From contig WNDY01000002.1 in assembly GCA_009914555.1 (NCBI GenBank), positions 124,001 to 188,000 on the forward strand: a stretch of DNA of 64,000 bases, given 5' to 3'. The notes beneath the pieces are model-generated. The model saw only the letters and a list, made by a program, of their open reading frames with translations, was not told where the DNA came from and searched no databases. Positions 8,317 to 16,730 of this stretch are shown piece after piece. The position numbers and the translations under genes were made by a program. Every line of letters begins with the position of its first letter. The first letter of the stretch is position 1. This DNA comes from Xylophilus sp. Lineage in GTDB: Bacteria > Pseudomonadota > Gammaproteobacteria > Burkholderiales > Burkholderiaceae_C.

Positions 8317-9141
8317 GTGGCCCGACGCCCTCTTCGCCCCGCCCTGCGACGCAACACGCCGTCCGCCCCGGCCACGCCCTGGCGCTGGGCCGCGGCCGGC
8401 ACGCTGGCCGGCCTGCTGCCGGCGCTGCTGCTGTTCGCGCCCGCCCGCTGGCTGGCCGGCGCGGTCGAGCGCGCCAGCGACGGCCACGTCCTGCTGGCCC
8501 ATGCCCGCGGCACGGTCTGGAACGGCACGGCCCAGCTGGTGCTGACCGGCGGCGCCGGCAGCCGCGACCGCGCCGCGCTGCCGGGCCAGCTGGCCTGGCA
8601 GCTGCGGCCGGCCTGGCTCGGCGCGCGGCTCGCGGTGCAGGCCGACTGCTGCACTGCTGCCGTGCCGCTGGAAGCACGCGTGCGCATCGCCGGCGGCGGC
8701 CTGCGCACACAGCTGGCCGACGGCGAAACGCACTGGCCGGCCGACGTGCTGGCCGGCCTGGGCACGCCGTGGAACACGATGCAGCCCGAGGGCGAATTCG
8801 TGCTTTCCACGCGGGGCCTCACGCTGCACTGGGCGGCCGGCCGCGCCAGCGTGGCCGGCCAGGCGCGGCTCGATGCCCTGCGCATGTCGTCGCGCGTGTC
8901 CACGCTGCGCCCCCTGGGCAGCTACCGCATGGCCCTGCAGGGCGGCAGCGCGACGACGCTGCAGCTCGAAACCCTGCCCGGCAGCAGTCTGCTGCTCAGC
9001 GGCAGCGGCCAGTGGGTCGGCGAGCGGCTGCGCTTCCATGGCGAGGCCCAGGCCGCGCCGGGACGCGAGACGGTCCTGTCGAATCTCCTGAACATCATCG
9101 GGCGGCGCAACGGCGCGCGCTCCATCATCTCCGTGGGTTGA
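8317..9141 (+). CDS. gspN: Type II secretion system protein N
   Basis: Bitopic inner-membrane protein found in some T2SS operons, thought to help connect platform and secretin. 274 residues from a GTG at 8317. There is one N-terminal membrane segment (about WRWAAAGTLAGLLPALLLFAPARWLAG) followed by a periplasmic beta-rich domain. GTVWNGTAQLVLTGG and the C-terminal LSGSGQWVGERLRFHGEAQAA, LLNIIGRRNG are recognisable GspN features. It sits between gspM (52-bp gap) and gspD (4-bp gap). Confidence 0.88.
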   Translation: MARRPLRPALRRNTPSAPATPWRWAAAGTLAGLLPALLLFAPARWLAGAVERASDGHVLLAHARGTVWNGTAQLVLTGGAGSRDRAALPGQLAWQLRPAWLGARLAVQADCCTAAVPLEARVRIAGGGLRTQLADGETHWPADVLAGLGTPWNTMQPEGEFVLSTRGLTLHWAAGRASVAGQARLDALRMSSRVSTLRPLGSYRMALQGGSATTLQLETLPGSSLLLSGSGQWVGERLRFHGEAQAAPGRETVLSNLLNIIGRRNGARSIISVG

Positions 9142-9145
9142 TCGC

Positions 9146-11506
9146 ATGAAGCCAACGACGAACATCCGTTCCCAACGCGCCTGCGTCCTGGCGGTGCAGG
9201 CCGCCATCGCGACGCTGTGCGCCGGCACGCTCTGGCCGCTGGCCGCCACCGCCCAGCAGGCGCTGACGACGGCCACCGCCAGCGTGCGCCCCGACGAGCT
9301 GGTGACGCTGAACTTCGCCAACGCCGAGATCGAGGCCGTGGCCCGCACCATGGCCACCATCACCGGCCGCAATGTGGTGGTCGATCCGCGCGTGAAGGGC
9401 ACGCTCAACCTGGTGACCGAACGCGCCGTGCGCCCGGCCGTGGCGTTCGACCAGTTCCTGGCGGCGCTGCGGCTGCAGGGCTTCACCGTGGTCGAATCGG
9501 CCGGGCTCTACAAGGTCGTGCCCGAGGCCGATGCCAAGCTCCAGGGCAGCGCGGTGACCGTGTCGCAGGGTGGCGCCACACCGCGTGCCTCGGTCACCGG
9601 CAATCAGATCGTCACGCAGATCTTCAAACTCAATTACGAAAACGCGGCCAACCTGGTACCGGTGCTGCGCCCGCTGATCAGCCCGAACAACACGATCAAC
9701 GCCAACCCGGGCAACAACACGCTGGTCATCACGGACTACGCGGACAACCTCAACCGCATCGCACGCATCGTGGCGGCGATGGACGTGTCCAACGCCACCG
9801 GCGTGGAGGTGATCACGCTGCGCTATGCGATCGCCACCGATCTGGCGCCGCTGGTGCAAAAGCTCGTCGACGGCAGTGCCGCGACATCTACACCTACGGC
9901 CGCGGCCCCGACGGGCACTGCCGCCGCGGCCACGCCGGCGGCCGCCGGCGGCAGCGGCGACGTCTTCCGCACCACGCTGCTGGCCGAGCCGCGCAGCAAC
10001 ACGCTGATCGTGCGCGCGGCCAATCCGGCGCGGCTGGCGCTGGTGCGCTCGCTGGTCGACCGGCTCGACCAGCCGAGCTCGAATGCTGCCGACACAGCGG
10101 CCGGCAACATCCATGTGGTCTACCTGAAGAACGCCGACGCAACCCAGCTCGCCGCCACGCTGCGTGCCGCACTCGCGGCCGACCCGGGCTTTGCGGGCAA
10201 CAGCAACAGCAACAGCGCCGGCGGCGCCTCGAGCGCCGGCAGCACGAGCGCGATCTCGGCCGGCACCAACGTGGCGACCGGGCTGGGCTCGACCACGGGC
10301 AGCAGCATCTCCTCCACCGCGAGCCGCTCGACCTCGGGCGGCCTCGGCAGCGGCAGCGCCACGACCAGCGGGCTGACGGCCTCCTCCGCCCAGCCGAGCA
10401 CCGGCGGGCAGATCCAGGCCGACCCATCGACCAACGCGCTCATCATCAGCGCGCCGGCGCCGCAGTACCGCCAGCTGCGCGCGGTGATCGACCAGCTCGA
10501 CGTCCGCCGCGCCCAGCTCTACGTGGAGGCGCTGATCGCCGAGGTCACGGCCGACAACGCGACCGACCTCGGCGTGCAGTGGCTCGGCCTAGCCGGCAGC
10601 TCCAGCAGCGGCTACATCGGCGCGGGCACCAACTACGGCACTACCGGCAACCTGTTCGCGATCGCCGCCAGCAAGGCGCTCGGCACGACCACCGGCTACA
10701 CCTACAGCCAAGGCCTCAACATCGGCTTCTACAAGGGATCGCTCGGATTGCTGGCCAGCGCGCTGGAAACCAAGAGCAATACCAACATCCTCTCGACGCC
10801 GACGCTGCTCACGCTCGACAACCAGGAGGCCAAGATCATGATCGGCAAGAATGTGCCGATCGCCACCGGTTCGTACACGAGCACCACGTCCAGCACCTAT
10901 TCGACCTACGAGCGCATGGACGTGGGCCTGACGCTCAACATCAAGCCGCAGATCAACGCCGACGGCACGATCAAGCTGCAGATCTATCAGGAGGTGTCGA
11001 GCATCTCGGGCAGCCTCGACAGCAGTACCACCACGACCTCGTCGAACCTCGTGACCAACAAGCGCTCGGTCGCCTCGACGGTGCTGGTGCAGGACGGCTA
11101 CACCGCCGTGCTCGGCGGCCTGATCTCCGACGAGTACGACGGCAGCACCAGCCAGGTGCCGGTGCTCGGCAGCCTGCCCTACATCGGCCCGCTGTTCCGC
11201 AGCCAGAGCCGCAGCCGCAGCAAGACCAATCTTATGATCTTCCTGCGCCCGACGATCCTGCGCGACAACCAATCCATGGACCGGCTGATGCTGGATCGCT
11301 ACGACAACATCCGCTCGCTGCAGACCCAGTCGCAGCCGGAGCAGAGTTCGGTCCTGCGCGTCAACATGTCACCGGTGCTGCCCGCGGTACAGCCAGGCTC
11401 CTCGGGCCAGGGCGTGCCGCCGGCGCTGCTGCCCTCGGCCTATCCCGACTCTGCAGCGCCGCAAGCCCAACCTGCGGCAACGGAGCCCAGCTCCACCACG
11501 CCCTGA
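9146..11506 (+). CDS. gspD: Type II secretion secretin
   Basis: Outer-membrane channel of the T2SS. 786 residues with a signal peptide ending near ATAQQA, an N0 domain (VTLNFANAEIEAVARTMATI, about residues 48-125), N1-N3 domains, and the secretin beta-barrel domain (about 430-720) ending in VPVLGSLPYIGPLFRSQSR and KTNLMIFLRPTIL. Two low-complexity stretches interrupt the N domains: an Ala/Thr-rich one at about 246-270 and a Ser/Gly/Thr/Asn-rich one at about 350-420. The second lies where N3 loops are often disordered but is unusually long. A Pro/Gln-rich tail follows the barrel. gspE starts two bases after its stop. Confidence 0.96.
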   Translation: MKPTTNIRSQRACVLAVQAAIATLCAGTLWPLAATAQQALTTATASVRPDELVTLNFANAEIEAVARTMATITGRNVVVDPRVKGTLNLVTERAVRPAVAFDQFLAALRLQGFTVVESAGLYKVVPEADAKLQGSAVTVSQGGATPRASVTGNQIVTQIFKLNYENAANLVPVLRPLISPNNTINANPGNNTLVITDYADNLNRIARIVAAMDVSNATGVEVITLRYAIATDLAPLVQKLVDGSAATSTPTAAAPTGTAAAATPAAAGGSGDVFRTTLLAEPRSNTLIVRAANPARLALVRSLVDRLDQPSSNAADTAAGNIHVVYLKNADATQLAATLRAALAADPGFAGNSNSNSAGGASSAGSTSAISAGTNVATGLGSTTGSSISSTASRSTSGGLGSGSATTSGLTASSAQPSTGGQIQADPSTNALIISAPAPQYRQLRAVIDQLDVRRAQLYVEALIAEVTADNATDLGVQWLGLAGSSSSGYIGAGTNYGTTGNLFAIAASKALGTTTGYTYSQGLNIGFYKGSLGLLASALETKSNTNILSTPTLLTLDNQEAKIMIGKNVPIATGSYTSTTSSTYSTYERMDVGLTLNIKPQINADGTIKLQIYQEVSSISGSLDSSTTTTSSNLVTNKRSVASTVLVQDGYTAVLGGLISDEYDGSTSQVPVLGSLPYIGPLFRSQSRSRSKTNLMIFLRPTILRDNQSMDRLMLDRYDNIRSLQTQSQPEQSSVLRVNMSPVLPAVQPGSSGQGVPPALLPSAYPDSAAPQAQPAATEPSSTTP

Positions 11507-11507
11507 C

Positions 11508-12869
11508 ATGCGCCATCCCCTGCCCTACGCCTTCGCCCGCACCCACCAGCTGCTGCTGGAGGACGACGGCCAGCAGGCCACGCTCTGGCACGGCCCCGAG
11601 CCGCATGCCGGCGCCTTCGGCGAAGTGCAGCGCAAGTACGGCGTGCAGCGGCTGCAGCTGCTCGATGCGGCCTCGCTGGCCCAGCGCATCAGCGCCGCCT
11701 ATGCCGAGGGGGAATCGAGCGCGGCCACCGTGGTCAGCGAGGTCGAGAGCGACGCCGACCTCTCGCGCATGATGCAGGAGCTGCCGGCCGTCGAGGACCT
11801 GCTGGAGACGGCCGACGACGCCCCCATCATCCGCATGCTCAACGCCCTGCTCACGCAGGCTGCGCGCGACGGCGCGAGCGACATCCACATCGAGCCCTAC
11901 GAGCGCACGTCGAGCGTGCGCTTTCGCATCGACGGCGCGCTGCGCGAGGTGGTGCGGCCCAACCGCGCGCTGCATGCGGCGCTCATCAGCCGGCTGAAGA
12001 TCATGGCCGATCTGGACATCGCCGAGAAGCGCCTGCCCCAGGACGGCCGCATCAGCCTGCGCATCGGCACCCGCGCGGTCGACGTGCGGGTCTCCACGCT
12101 GCCCTCGGCCCACGGCGAGCGCGCTGTGCTGCGCCTTTTGGACAAGAGCGAGAACCGCATCAGTCTCGAATCGGTCGGCATGACCGGCGACGTGCTCGCG
12201 CGCTTCGAGCGGCTCATCGCCCAGCCGCACGGCATCATCCTCGTGACCGGGCCGACCGGCTCGGGCAAGACCACAACGCTCTATGCCTCGCTCGCGCGGC
12301 TCGACGCCGCGCGCAACAACATCATGACGGTCGAGGACCCGATCGAATACGAGCTGCCGGGCGTGGGCCAGACCCAGGTCAACAGCAAGATCGAGCTGAC
12401 CTTCGCGCGCGCGCTGCGCGCCATCCTGCGGCAGGACCCGGACATCGTGATGATCGGCGAGATCCGCGACTTCGAGACCGCGCAGATCGCCATCCAGGCC
12501 AGCCTGACCGGCCACCTGGTGCTGGCCACGCTGCACACCAACGACGCGGCCAGCGCCGTCACGCGGCTGACCGACATGGGCGTGGAGCCCTTCCTGCTGA
12601 GCAGTTCGCTGCTCGGCGTGCTGGCCCAGCGGCTGGTGCGCCGCCTCGACCCGTCGGATGCGAGCGGCTACCGCGGCCGCACCGGCGTGTTCGAGCTGCT
12701 GGTGGTGGACGACGTGATCCGCGCGCAGATCCACGACCGCGCCGGCGAAGCGGCGATCCGCACGACGGCGCTCGCCGCCGGCATGACGCTCATGCGCGAC
12801 GATGGCGAGCGGCTGGTGCGCGAGGGCGTGACGAGCCTGGAGGAAGTGCTGCGCGTCACGCGGGACTGA
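11508..12869 (+). CDS. gspE: Type II secretion ATPase E, lacking the zinc module
   Basis: Cytoplasmic hexameric ATPase that powers pseudopilus assembly. 453 residues with GASDIHIEPYE (N2E), Walker A GPTGSGKTTT (Lys254), the Asp box and Walker B region (DPDIVMIGEIRDFETA), and the His box (TLHTND). Oddity: the C4 zinc-binding module that normally follows LAQRLVR is absent. The sequence runs LAQRLVRRLDPSDASGYRGRTG directly, joining at about residues 379-387, and the whole protein has no cysteine. It is the last gsp gene on this strand; no gspF follows. PilB or a GspE-like ATPase of another system is unlikely given the operon. Confidence 0.94.
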   Translation: MRHPLPYAFARTHQLLLEDDGQQATLWHGPEPHAGAFGEVQRKYGVQRLQLLDAASLAQRISAAYAEGESSAATVVSEVESDADLSRMMQELPAVEDLLETADDAPIIRMLNALLTQAARDGASDIHIEPYERTSSVRFRIDGALREVVRPNRALHAALISRLKIMADLDIAEKRLPQDGRISLRIGTRAVDVRVSTLPSAHGERAVLRLLDKSENRISLESVGMTGDVLARFERLIAQPHGIILVTGPTGSGKTTTLYASLARLDAARNNIMTVEDPIEYELPGVGQTQVNSKIELTFARALRAILRQDPDIVMIGEIRDFETAQIAIQASLTGHLVLATLHTNDAASAVTRLTDMGVEPFLLSSSLLGVLAQRLVRRLDPSDASGYRGRTGVFELLVVDDVIRAQIHDRAGEAAIRTTALAAGMTLMRDDGERLVREGVTSLEEVLRVTRD

Positions 12870-12934
12870 CCGCATCTCCCGCCGCCACCCGCCTTCCCGA
12901 AGAGCCCGGCCGGCGCAGCGGAAGGGGGTACAGG

Positions 12935-13795
12935 CTAGGGTTCCTTCTGCGCATTGGCGATTTCGGCGGCCATGTCATAGCTCACGCCGACCCAGCGGCG
13001 GGACAGTCGGTCGATGGTGCCGTCGGCCCGCATGTCGTTGACGGCCCGGGAGACGGCCTCGCGCAGCGCGGGCTGGTTTTTCGCCATCGCCGGCGCCGAC
13101 AACTGGTAGGTCTGGAGCGGGCCGACCTCCTTGATGGGCAGCTTGTTGACCACCGTGTACTTGGTGCCGCCGAAATGCGAACTGATGACGGCGTCGATCC
13201 GGCCGATGGCAAGATCGTTGAAGACCAGCCCGCCGTTGTCGTAGGTCACGATCTCGGACTGCTTGAGGTGCTCGCGCGACCAGGACTCGTTGCTGGTGCC
13301 GGCCGTGACACCCACGCGCTTGCCGCGCAGATCGGGGCGGTCCCTGATGTCGTCGTTGCTGGCGCGCACGAAGATGCGGAAGTCTTCCACGCCATAGGGA
13401 GCCGCGAAGTCGACCTGTTTCATGCGTTCGGGCGTCGGTGTCAGGTCGTTCATGACCAGGTCGTACTTGCCTGCCTTGAGGCCCTCGACGAAGTTCTTGA
13501 AAAGGTCGGCCACGAATTCGACGCGCGCCACGCCGATGCGCCTGGCGACCTCCTTTGCGACCTCCACGTCGTAGCCGGCCGGCTGGTTCCTGTCGTCCAG
13601 CAGGCTCCACGGCGGGCTCGCCTGCGTATTGGCGACGCGGATGACGCCAGCAGCCCTGGCGGTGCTCAGAACGTCGCGTGGCTGCGACCAGGCAGTATGG
13701 CAGGCGCTGACCAGAAAAAGCACGCCGGCTATGCATCTGATACCGACAAAAGCGAATCGCATGGAAATAGGCATGTGGTGGGGAGATGCATCCAT
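12935..13795 (-). CDS. Polar amino acid ABC transporter solute-binding protein (copy 1)
   Basis: Family 3 periplasmic binding protein that would capture a polar amino acid or derivative for the ABC importer encoded nearby. 286 residues. The N-terminal hydrophobic segment (about residues 13-32) ends in LFLVSACHTAWS, which could be a lipobox (VSAC) or an ordinary signal peptidase site. The mature part begins VIRVANTQASPPWSLLD and contains GYDVEVAKEVARRIGVARVEFV and GLKAGKYDLVMNDLTPTPER, typical of the family. It is a close paralogue of the protein at 17737-18570. It lies 60 bp downstream of the lysR gene on the same strand, so the two may be co-transcribed. Later starts at 13774 or 13762 are possible. 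Confidence 0.88.
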   Translation of the reverse strand: MDASPHHMPISMRFAFVGIRCIAGVLFLVSACHTAWSQPRDVLSTARAAGVIRVANTQASPPWSLLDDRNQPAGYDVEVAKEVARRIGVARVEFVADLFKNFVEGLKAGKYDLVMNDLTPTPERMKQVDFAAPYGVEDFRIFVRASNDDIRDRPDLRGKRVGVTAGTSNESWSREHLKQSEIVTYDNGGLVFNDLAIGRIDAVISSHFGGTKYTVVNKLPIKEVGPLQTYQLSAPAMAKNQPALREAVSRAVNDMRADGTIDRLSRRWVGVSYDMAAEIANAQKEP

Positions 13796-13855
13796 TCTTC
13801 TTCCTGCACCAGCCCTGCCGCAACCCGGCCGGCGTACTTGCTCTATAAGGCCAAC

Positions 13856-14776
13856 TTAGCAGGTCGTGCCTAGCGCCTTGACCACGCGCTCCAGGTCCGA
13901 GGCCAGTTGGATGCGCATGACACGCAGCAGGTCTTTTGCATTCTCCGACAGCGGCGGCCCCGGTCGGAAAACCAGCAGCGTGTGGAAGCAGATTTCCAGC
14001 GCGAGCGGTTTCATGAGCAGTCCGCGCGCCAGATAGTCCAGCGCCTGCACTGGATGGGCCATACCCATGCCCACGCCTTGCAATGCCAGTTCGCAGATGG
14101 AGTTGGAGTATGGCGTCTCGATGATCGGACGCAGGGCCTTGCCTTCGTGCCGCAATCCGCCCTCCAGCCGCCGGCGGCTCGAGTCCTCGGGGTTCAGAGC
14201 CAGGAACGGATGTTCGAGCAGGTCGGCCGTCTCGATGAGCGGCTTGCGCGCCAGGGGATGCTGGGCGTTCATGACGATGACGCCCCGCACCTTCAGGAAT
14301 TCGGAATGCTCCACGCCCGAGAGCGACAGTTCGTCGGCCATCAGACCGAAGTCCAGCTGGCCCGAGGAGACCTGCTGGTACACCTGCTGCGAACTCATGA
14401 TCTGAAAGGACATCTGGATGCACCGCGAGCCGAGCCCGAAGGCGCCGATGGCGCGTGGCATGAAGCCGGAGCCCAGGGCCGGCAGAGCGGCGACCGCCAG
14501 CCGGCCGAGCCCGAAAGACTTGAGGCTGCGCACCCGGTGCTCGATCATCTCGAAGCCCATGAAGTAGCGGTCTACCTCCACCATCAGCGCCAGGGCCTCC
14601 CGCGTGGGCACGAGCCGGCCCCGTACGCGGTCGAACAGCCGCAGTTCCGAATCGATTTCGAGCTTGCGCACGGACTGGCTGACCGCCGGCTGCGACACGC
14701 CGAGCAGGGCCGCCGCCTTGCTGGTCGTTCCCGCCTGCATGACGGCGCGAAAGACGCTGATGTCCCGCATTTCCAT
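13856..14776 (-). CDS. LysR-family transcriptional regulator
   Basis: 306 residues with an N-terminal winged helix-turn-helix (DISVFRAVMQAGTTSKAAAL, LGVSQPAVSQSVRKLE) and a C-terminal periplasmic-binding-protein-like effector domain. It is divergent from the C-S lyase/ABC/deacylase operon that starts at 14880, the classic layout in which a LysR protein controls the neighbouring operon in response to its substrate. A dyad, ATAAGTACCGCTTAT, lies four bases upstream of its start and fits a LysR binding site. The effector is unknown; an amino acid derivative carried by the adjacent transporter is the obvious candidate. Confidence 0.93.
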   Translation of the reverse strand: MEMRDISVFRAVMQAGTTSKAAALLGVSQPAVSQSVRKLEIDSELRLFDRVRGRLVPTREALALMVEVDRYFMGFEMIEHRVRSLKSFGLGRLAVAALPALGSGFMPRAIGAFGLGSRCIQMSFQIMSSQQVYQQVSSGQLDFGLMADELSLSGVEHSEFLKVRGVIVMNAQHPLARKPLIETADLLEHPFLALNPEDSSRRRLEGGLRHEGKALRPIIETPYSNSICELALQGVGMGMAHPVQALDYLARGLLMKPLALEICFHTLLVFRPGPPLSENAKDLLRVMRIQLASDLERVVKALGTTC

Positions 14777-14780
14777 GGCT

Positions 14781-14795
14781 ATAAGTACCGCTTAT
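14781..14795. promoter_or_regulatory. Probable LysR operator between divergent genes
   Basis: ATAAG-N5-CTTAT is a perfect 5-bp dyad with the T-N11-A spacing used by LysR proteins (TATAAG...CTTATC). It stands in an AT-rich patch of an otherwise GC-rich region, just upstream of the lysR start and about 92 bp before the lyase start. Binding is inferred. Confidence 0.55.
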
Positions 14796-14850
14796 CGGGT
14801 GAGTTCCAGGAGCTGTTGAGGCACGGAGACAGGTGCTGAATACTCGTCCT

Positions 14851-14880
14851 CATATGCATAACCCTATTAAATAGTTCCCA
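14851..14880 (+). promoter_or_regulatory. AT-rich promoter region of the lyase operon, possible leaderless start
   Basis: CATATGCATA is followed by CTATTAAATAG. The sequence TATTAA at 14865-14870 resembles a -10 element, and its expected transcription start (about 7-10 bases downstream) falls on or next to the A of the ATG at 14880. No ribosome-binding site is visible upstream of that ATG, which fits a leaderless mRNA. No good -35 is seen, as expected for an activator-dependent promoter. Confidence 0.4.
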
Positions 14881-16043
14881 TGCATTCGATGAATAGAGCT
14901 TATACGGATGAGCAGTTTTCTTGCCTGTCTCCCGCAGTAGTCCGGGCGTCCACCGTCGTATTCGAGAACTTCGAGGACTTCGTGCAGCGCAAGCGCCGGC
15001 AGCCCGACGGCTACAGCTACGGCATCACCGGCACGCCCACCGCCCGCCTCCTCGAACGCAGGATCGCCGACCTGGAAGGTGCGCGGCACTGCGTAGTCAC
15101 GCCTTCTGGCCAAGCCGCACTGATGACGGCGGTGATGGGCTTCGTCCGTGGCGGCGACCACCTGCTGGTCTCGGCCGCCAGCTACGGCGCCCTGAAAACC
15201 TTTGCCGAGAAGTGGCTCGCATCCATGAATGTCGAGGTGGAGTTCTTCCATCCGGCCATCGGGGCGGAGATCGGGGAACGGATCAGGCCCCACACGAGGA
15301 TGATCTGCCTGGAGGCGCCCGGCACGGTCACCATGGAGGTGCACGATACGCCGGCCATTGCTCGCGTCGCCCGCAGCCGGGGCGTGCTGACCATGATGGA
15401 CAACACCTGGGCCAGCCCGCTGGGCTTCAGGCCGCTGGAGCACGGAATCGACTTCAGCGTCGAGGCGGCGACCAAGTTCCTGGGCGGCCATTCCGACCTG
15501 CTGATGGGCAGCATCAGCATGAATGACTTCCAGCATTACGAGGTCCTGCGCGAGACCCAGAGCATCCTGGGCCAGCAGGTCAGCCCGGACGACTGCTTCC
15601 TCGTGCTGCGCGGCCTGGAGACCCTGAAGGTGCGCCTGGCCGCCCAGAGCACCGCCACGCTGGCGATCGCACGCTGGCTTCAGCGGCAGCCGGGCGTGCA
15701 GGACCTGCTGTACCCACCGCTGGAATCGGACCCCGGGCATGCGCTCTGGAAGCGCGACTTCCGCACCAACGGCTGCCTGTTCTCGATGATCCTCGCGCCC
15801 GGGCCCGAGAAGGCGTTCCACGCCTTCTTCGATGCGCTCCAGACCTTTGTCATCGGCGCCAGTTGGGGTGGCGTGCACAGCCTGGCGGCCTACTACCCGG
15901 CAGCCCAGCAGGCCAGTCGCAAGTTTCCCCGCACCGACCAGCCGATCGTCCGGCTGTCCATCGGACTGGAGGATCCCGAGGTGCTGACGGCCGCCCTGTC
16001 GGCAGCGCTTGACGCCTACACCACCGCGCTTGCCGCCGCCTGA
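14880..16043 (+). CDS. MetC-type PLP-dependent C-S beta-lyase
   Basis: Cys/Met-metabolism PLP enzyme that should cleave a C-S bond by beta-elimination, giving pyruvate, ammonia and a thiol. 387 residues. It resembles E. coli MetC through its length: SYGITGTPT, LEAPGTVTMEVHDTPAI, MMDNTWASPLGF, EAATKFLGGHSD (PLP lysine Lys199), GASWGGVHSL and RLSIGLEDPEVL. Its job may be ordinary cystathionine cleavage, but it heads an operon with an amino acid ABC importer and an N-deacylase and faces a LysR gene. That context points to catabolism of an imported sulfur amino acid or cysteine S-conjugate rather than methionine synthesis. An alternative start is the ATG at 14889. Confidence 0.9.
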   Translation: MHSMNRAYTDEQFSCLSPAVVRASTVVFENFEDFVQRKRRQPDGYSYGITGTPTARLLERRIADLEGARHCVVTPSGQAALMTAVMGFVRGGDHLLVSAASYGALKTFAEKWLASMNVEVEFFHPAIGAEIGERIRPHTRMICLEAPGTVTMEVHDTPAIARVARSRGVLTMMDNTWASPLGFRPLEHGIDFSVEAATKFLGGHSDLLMGSISMNDFQHYEVLRETQSILGQQVSPDDCFLVLRGLETLKVRLAAQSTATLAIARWLQRQPGVQDLLYPPLESDPGHALWKRDFRTNGCLFSMILAPGPEKAFHAFFDALQTFVIGASWGGVHSLAAYYPAAQQASRKFPRTDQPIVRLSIGLEDPEVLTAALSAALDAYTTALAAA

Positions 16044-16085
16044 GGGGCGGGGTCGGCTTCACCTTCGGGCACCTCGTAAGCGTCT

Positions 16086-16730
16086 ATGTTGGAACTGTTC
16101 AATCGCGCCCTGCCCCTGCTGCAGAAAGCCGTCCTGGTCACCCTGACCCTGGGCTTTTCGGCATTCTTCTGTGGATGCGCGTTGGGCCTGGTGGTGGCCC
16201 TGGCGCGCATATCTCCCTATCGGCCGCTGCACTGGCTCGCCTTCGCATACGTCTCTGTTTTCCGCGGAACGCCGTTGCTCATCCAGATCCTGCTGATCTA
16301 TTTCGGACTGCCCAGTTACGGCATCGTCCTCGGACCGGTACCATCGGCCCTGCTGGCCCTGAGTCTGTTCGCGGCAGCCTACCTTAGCGAGAACTTCCGC
16401 TCGGGCATTCTGGCGGTGGACAGGGGCCAGTGGGAAGCTGCCTGGTCGATGGGCATGGGCTATTGGAAAACACTGCGGCGCGTGGTGCTGCCCCAGGCTT
16501 GCCGCATCGCGCTGCCACCGCTGGGCAGCCGCCTCATCGCGCTGATGAAGGACACCTCGCTGGCGTCGACGGTGACCGTGGTCGAGGTCACGCGCGTGGC
16601 CGAGCAACTGGGTGCCGCCACCTTCCGCTACATGGAGATGTTCCTGATGGTTGGCGCCGTCTACTGGCTCATCAACCAAGTGCTCACGCTGCTGCAAACT
16701 TGGCTGGAAAGCCGCCTGTCGAGAGGATGA
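16086..16730 (+). CDS. Polar amino acid ABC transporter permease
   Basis: Inner-membrane permease of the HisM/GlnP type. 214 residues with about five hydrophobic segments. The family signature SENFRSGILAVDRGQWEAAWSMG (the EAA loop that contacts the ATPase) lies at about residues 100-125, followed by LPQACRIALPPLGSRLIALMKDTSLAS. Only one permease gene is present, so the channel is probably a homodimer. It lies 42 bp after the lyase gene and overlaps the ATPase gene (ATGA). Confidence 0.94.
   Translation: MLELFNRALPLLQKAVLVTLTLGFSAFFCGCALGLVVALARISPYRPLHWLAFAYVSVFRGTPLLIQILLIYFGLPSYGIVLGPVPSALLALSLFAAAYLSENFRSGILAVDRGQWEAAWSMGMGYWKTLRRVVLPQACRIALPPLGSRLIALMKDTSLASTVTVVEVTRVAEQLGAATFRYMEMFLMVGAVYWLINQVLTLLQTWLESRLSRG

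Noticed and set aside
12893-12926. CCTTCC...GGAAGG inverted repeat between gspE and the binding-protein gene
   Set aside because: Six-base stem with a long GC-rich loop and no T-run on either strand; ordinary in 70%-GC DNA.
12924-12938. GGGGGTACAGGCTAG at the end of the first binding-protein gene
   Set aside because: It resembles one end of the dispersed palindrome (GGGGGTATAGGCTGG in reverse), but only 15 bases match and there is no core. It may be a truncated copy; too short to claim.
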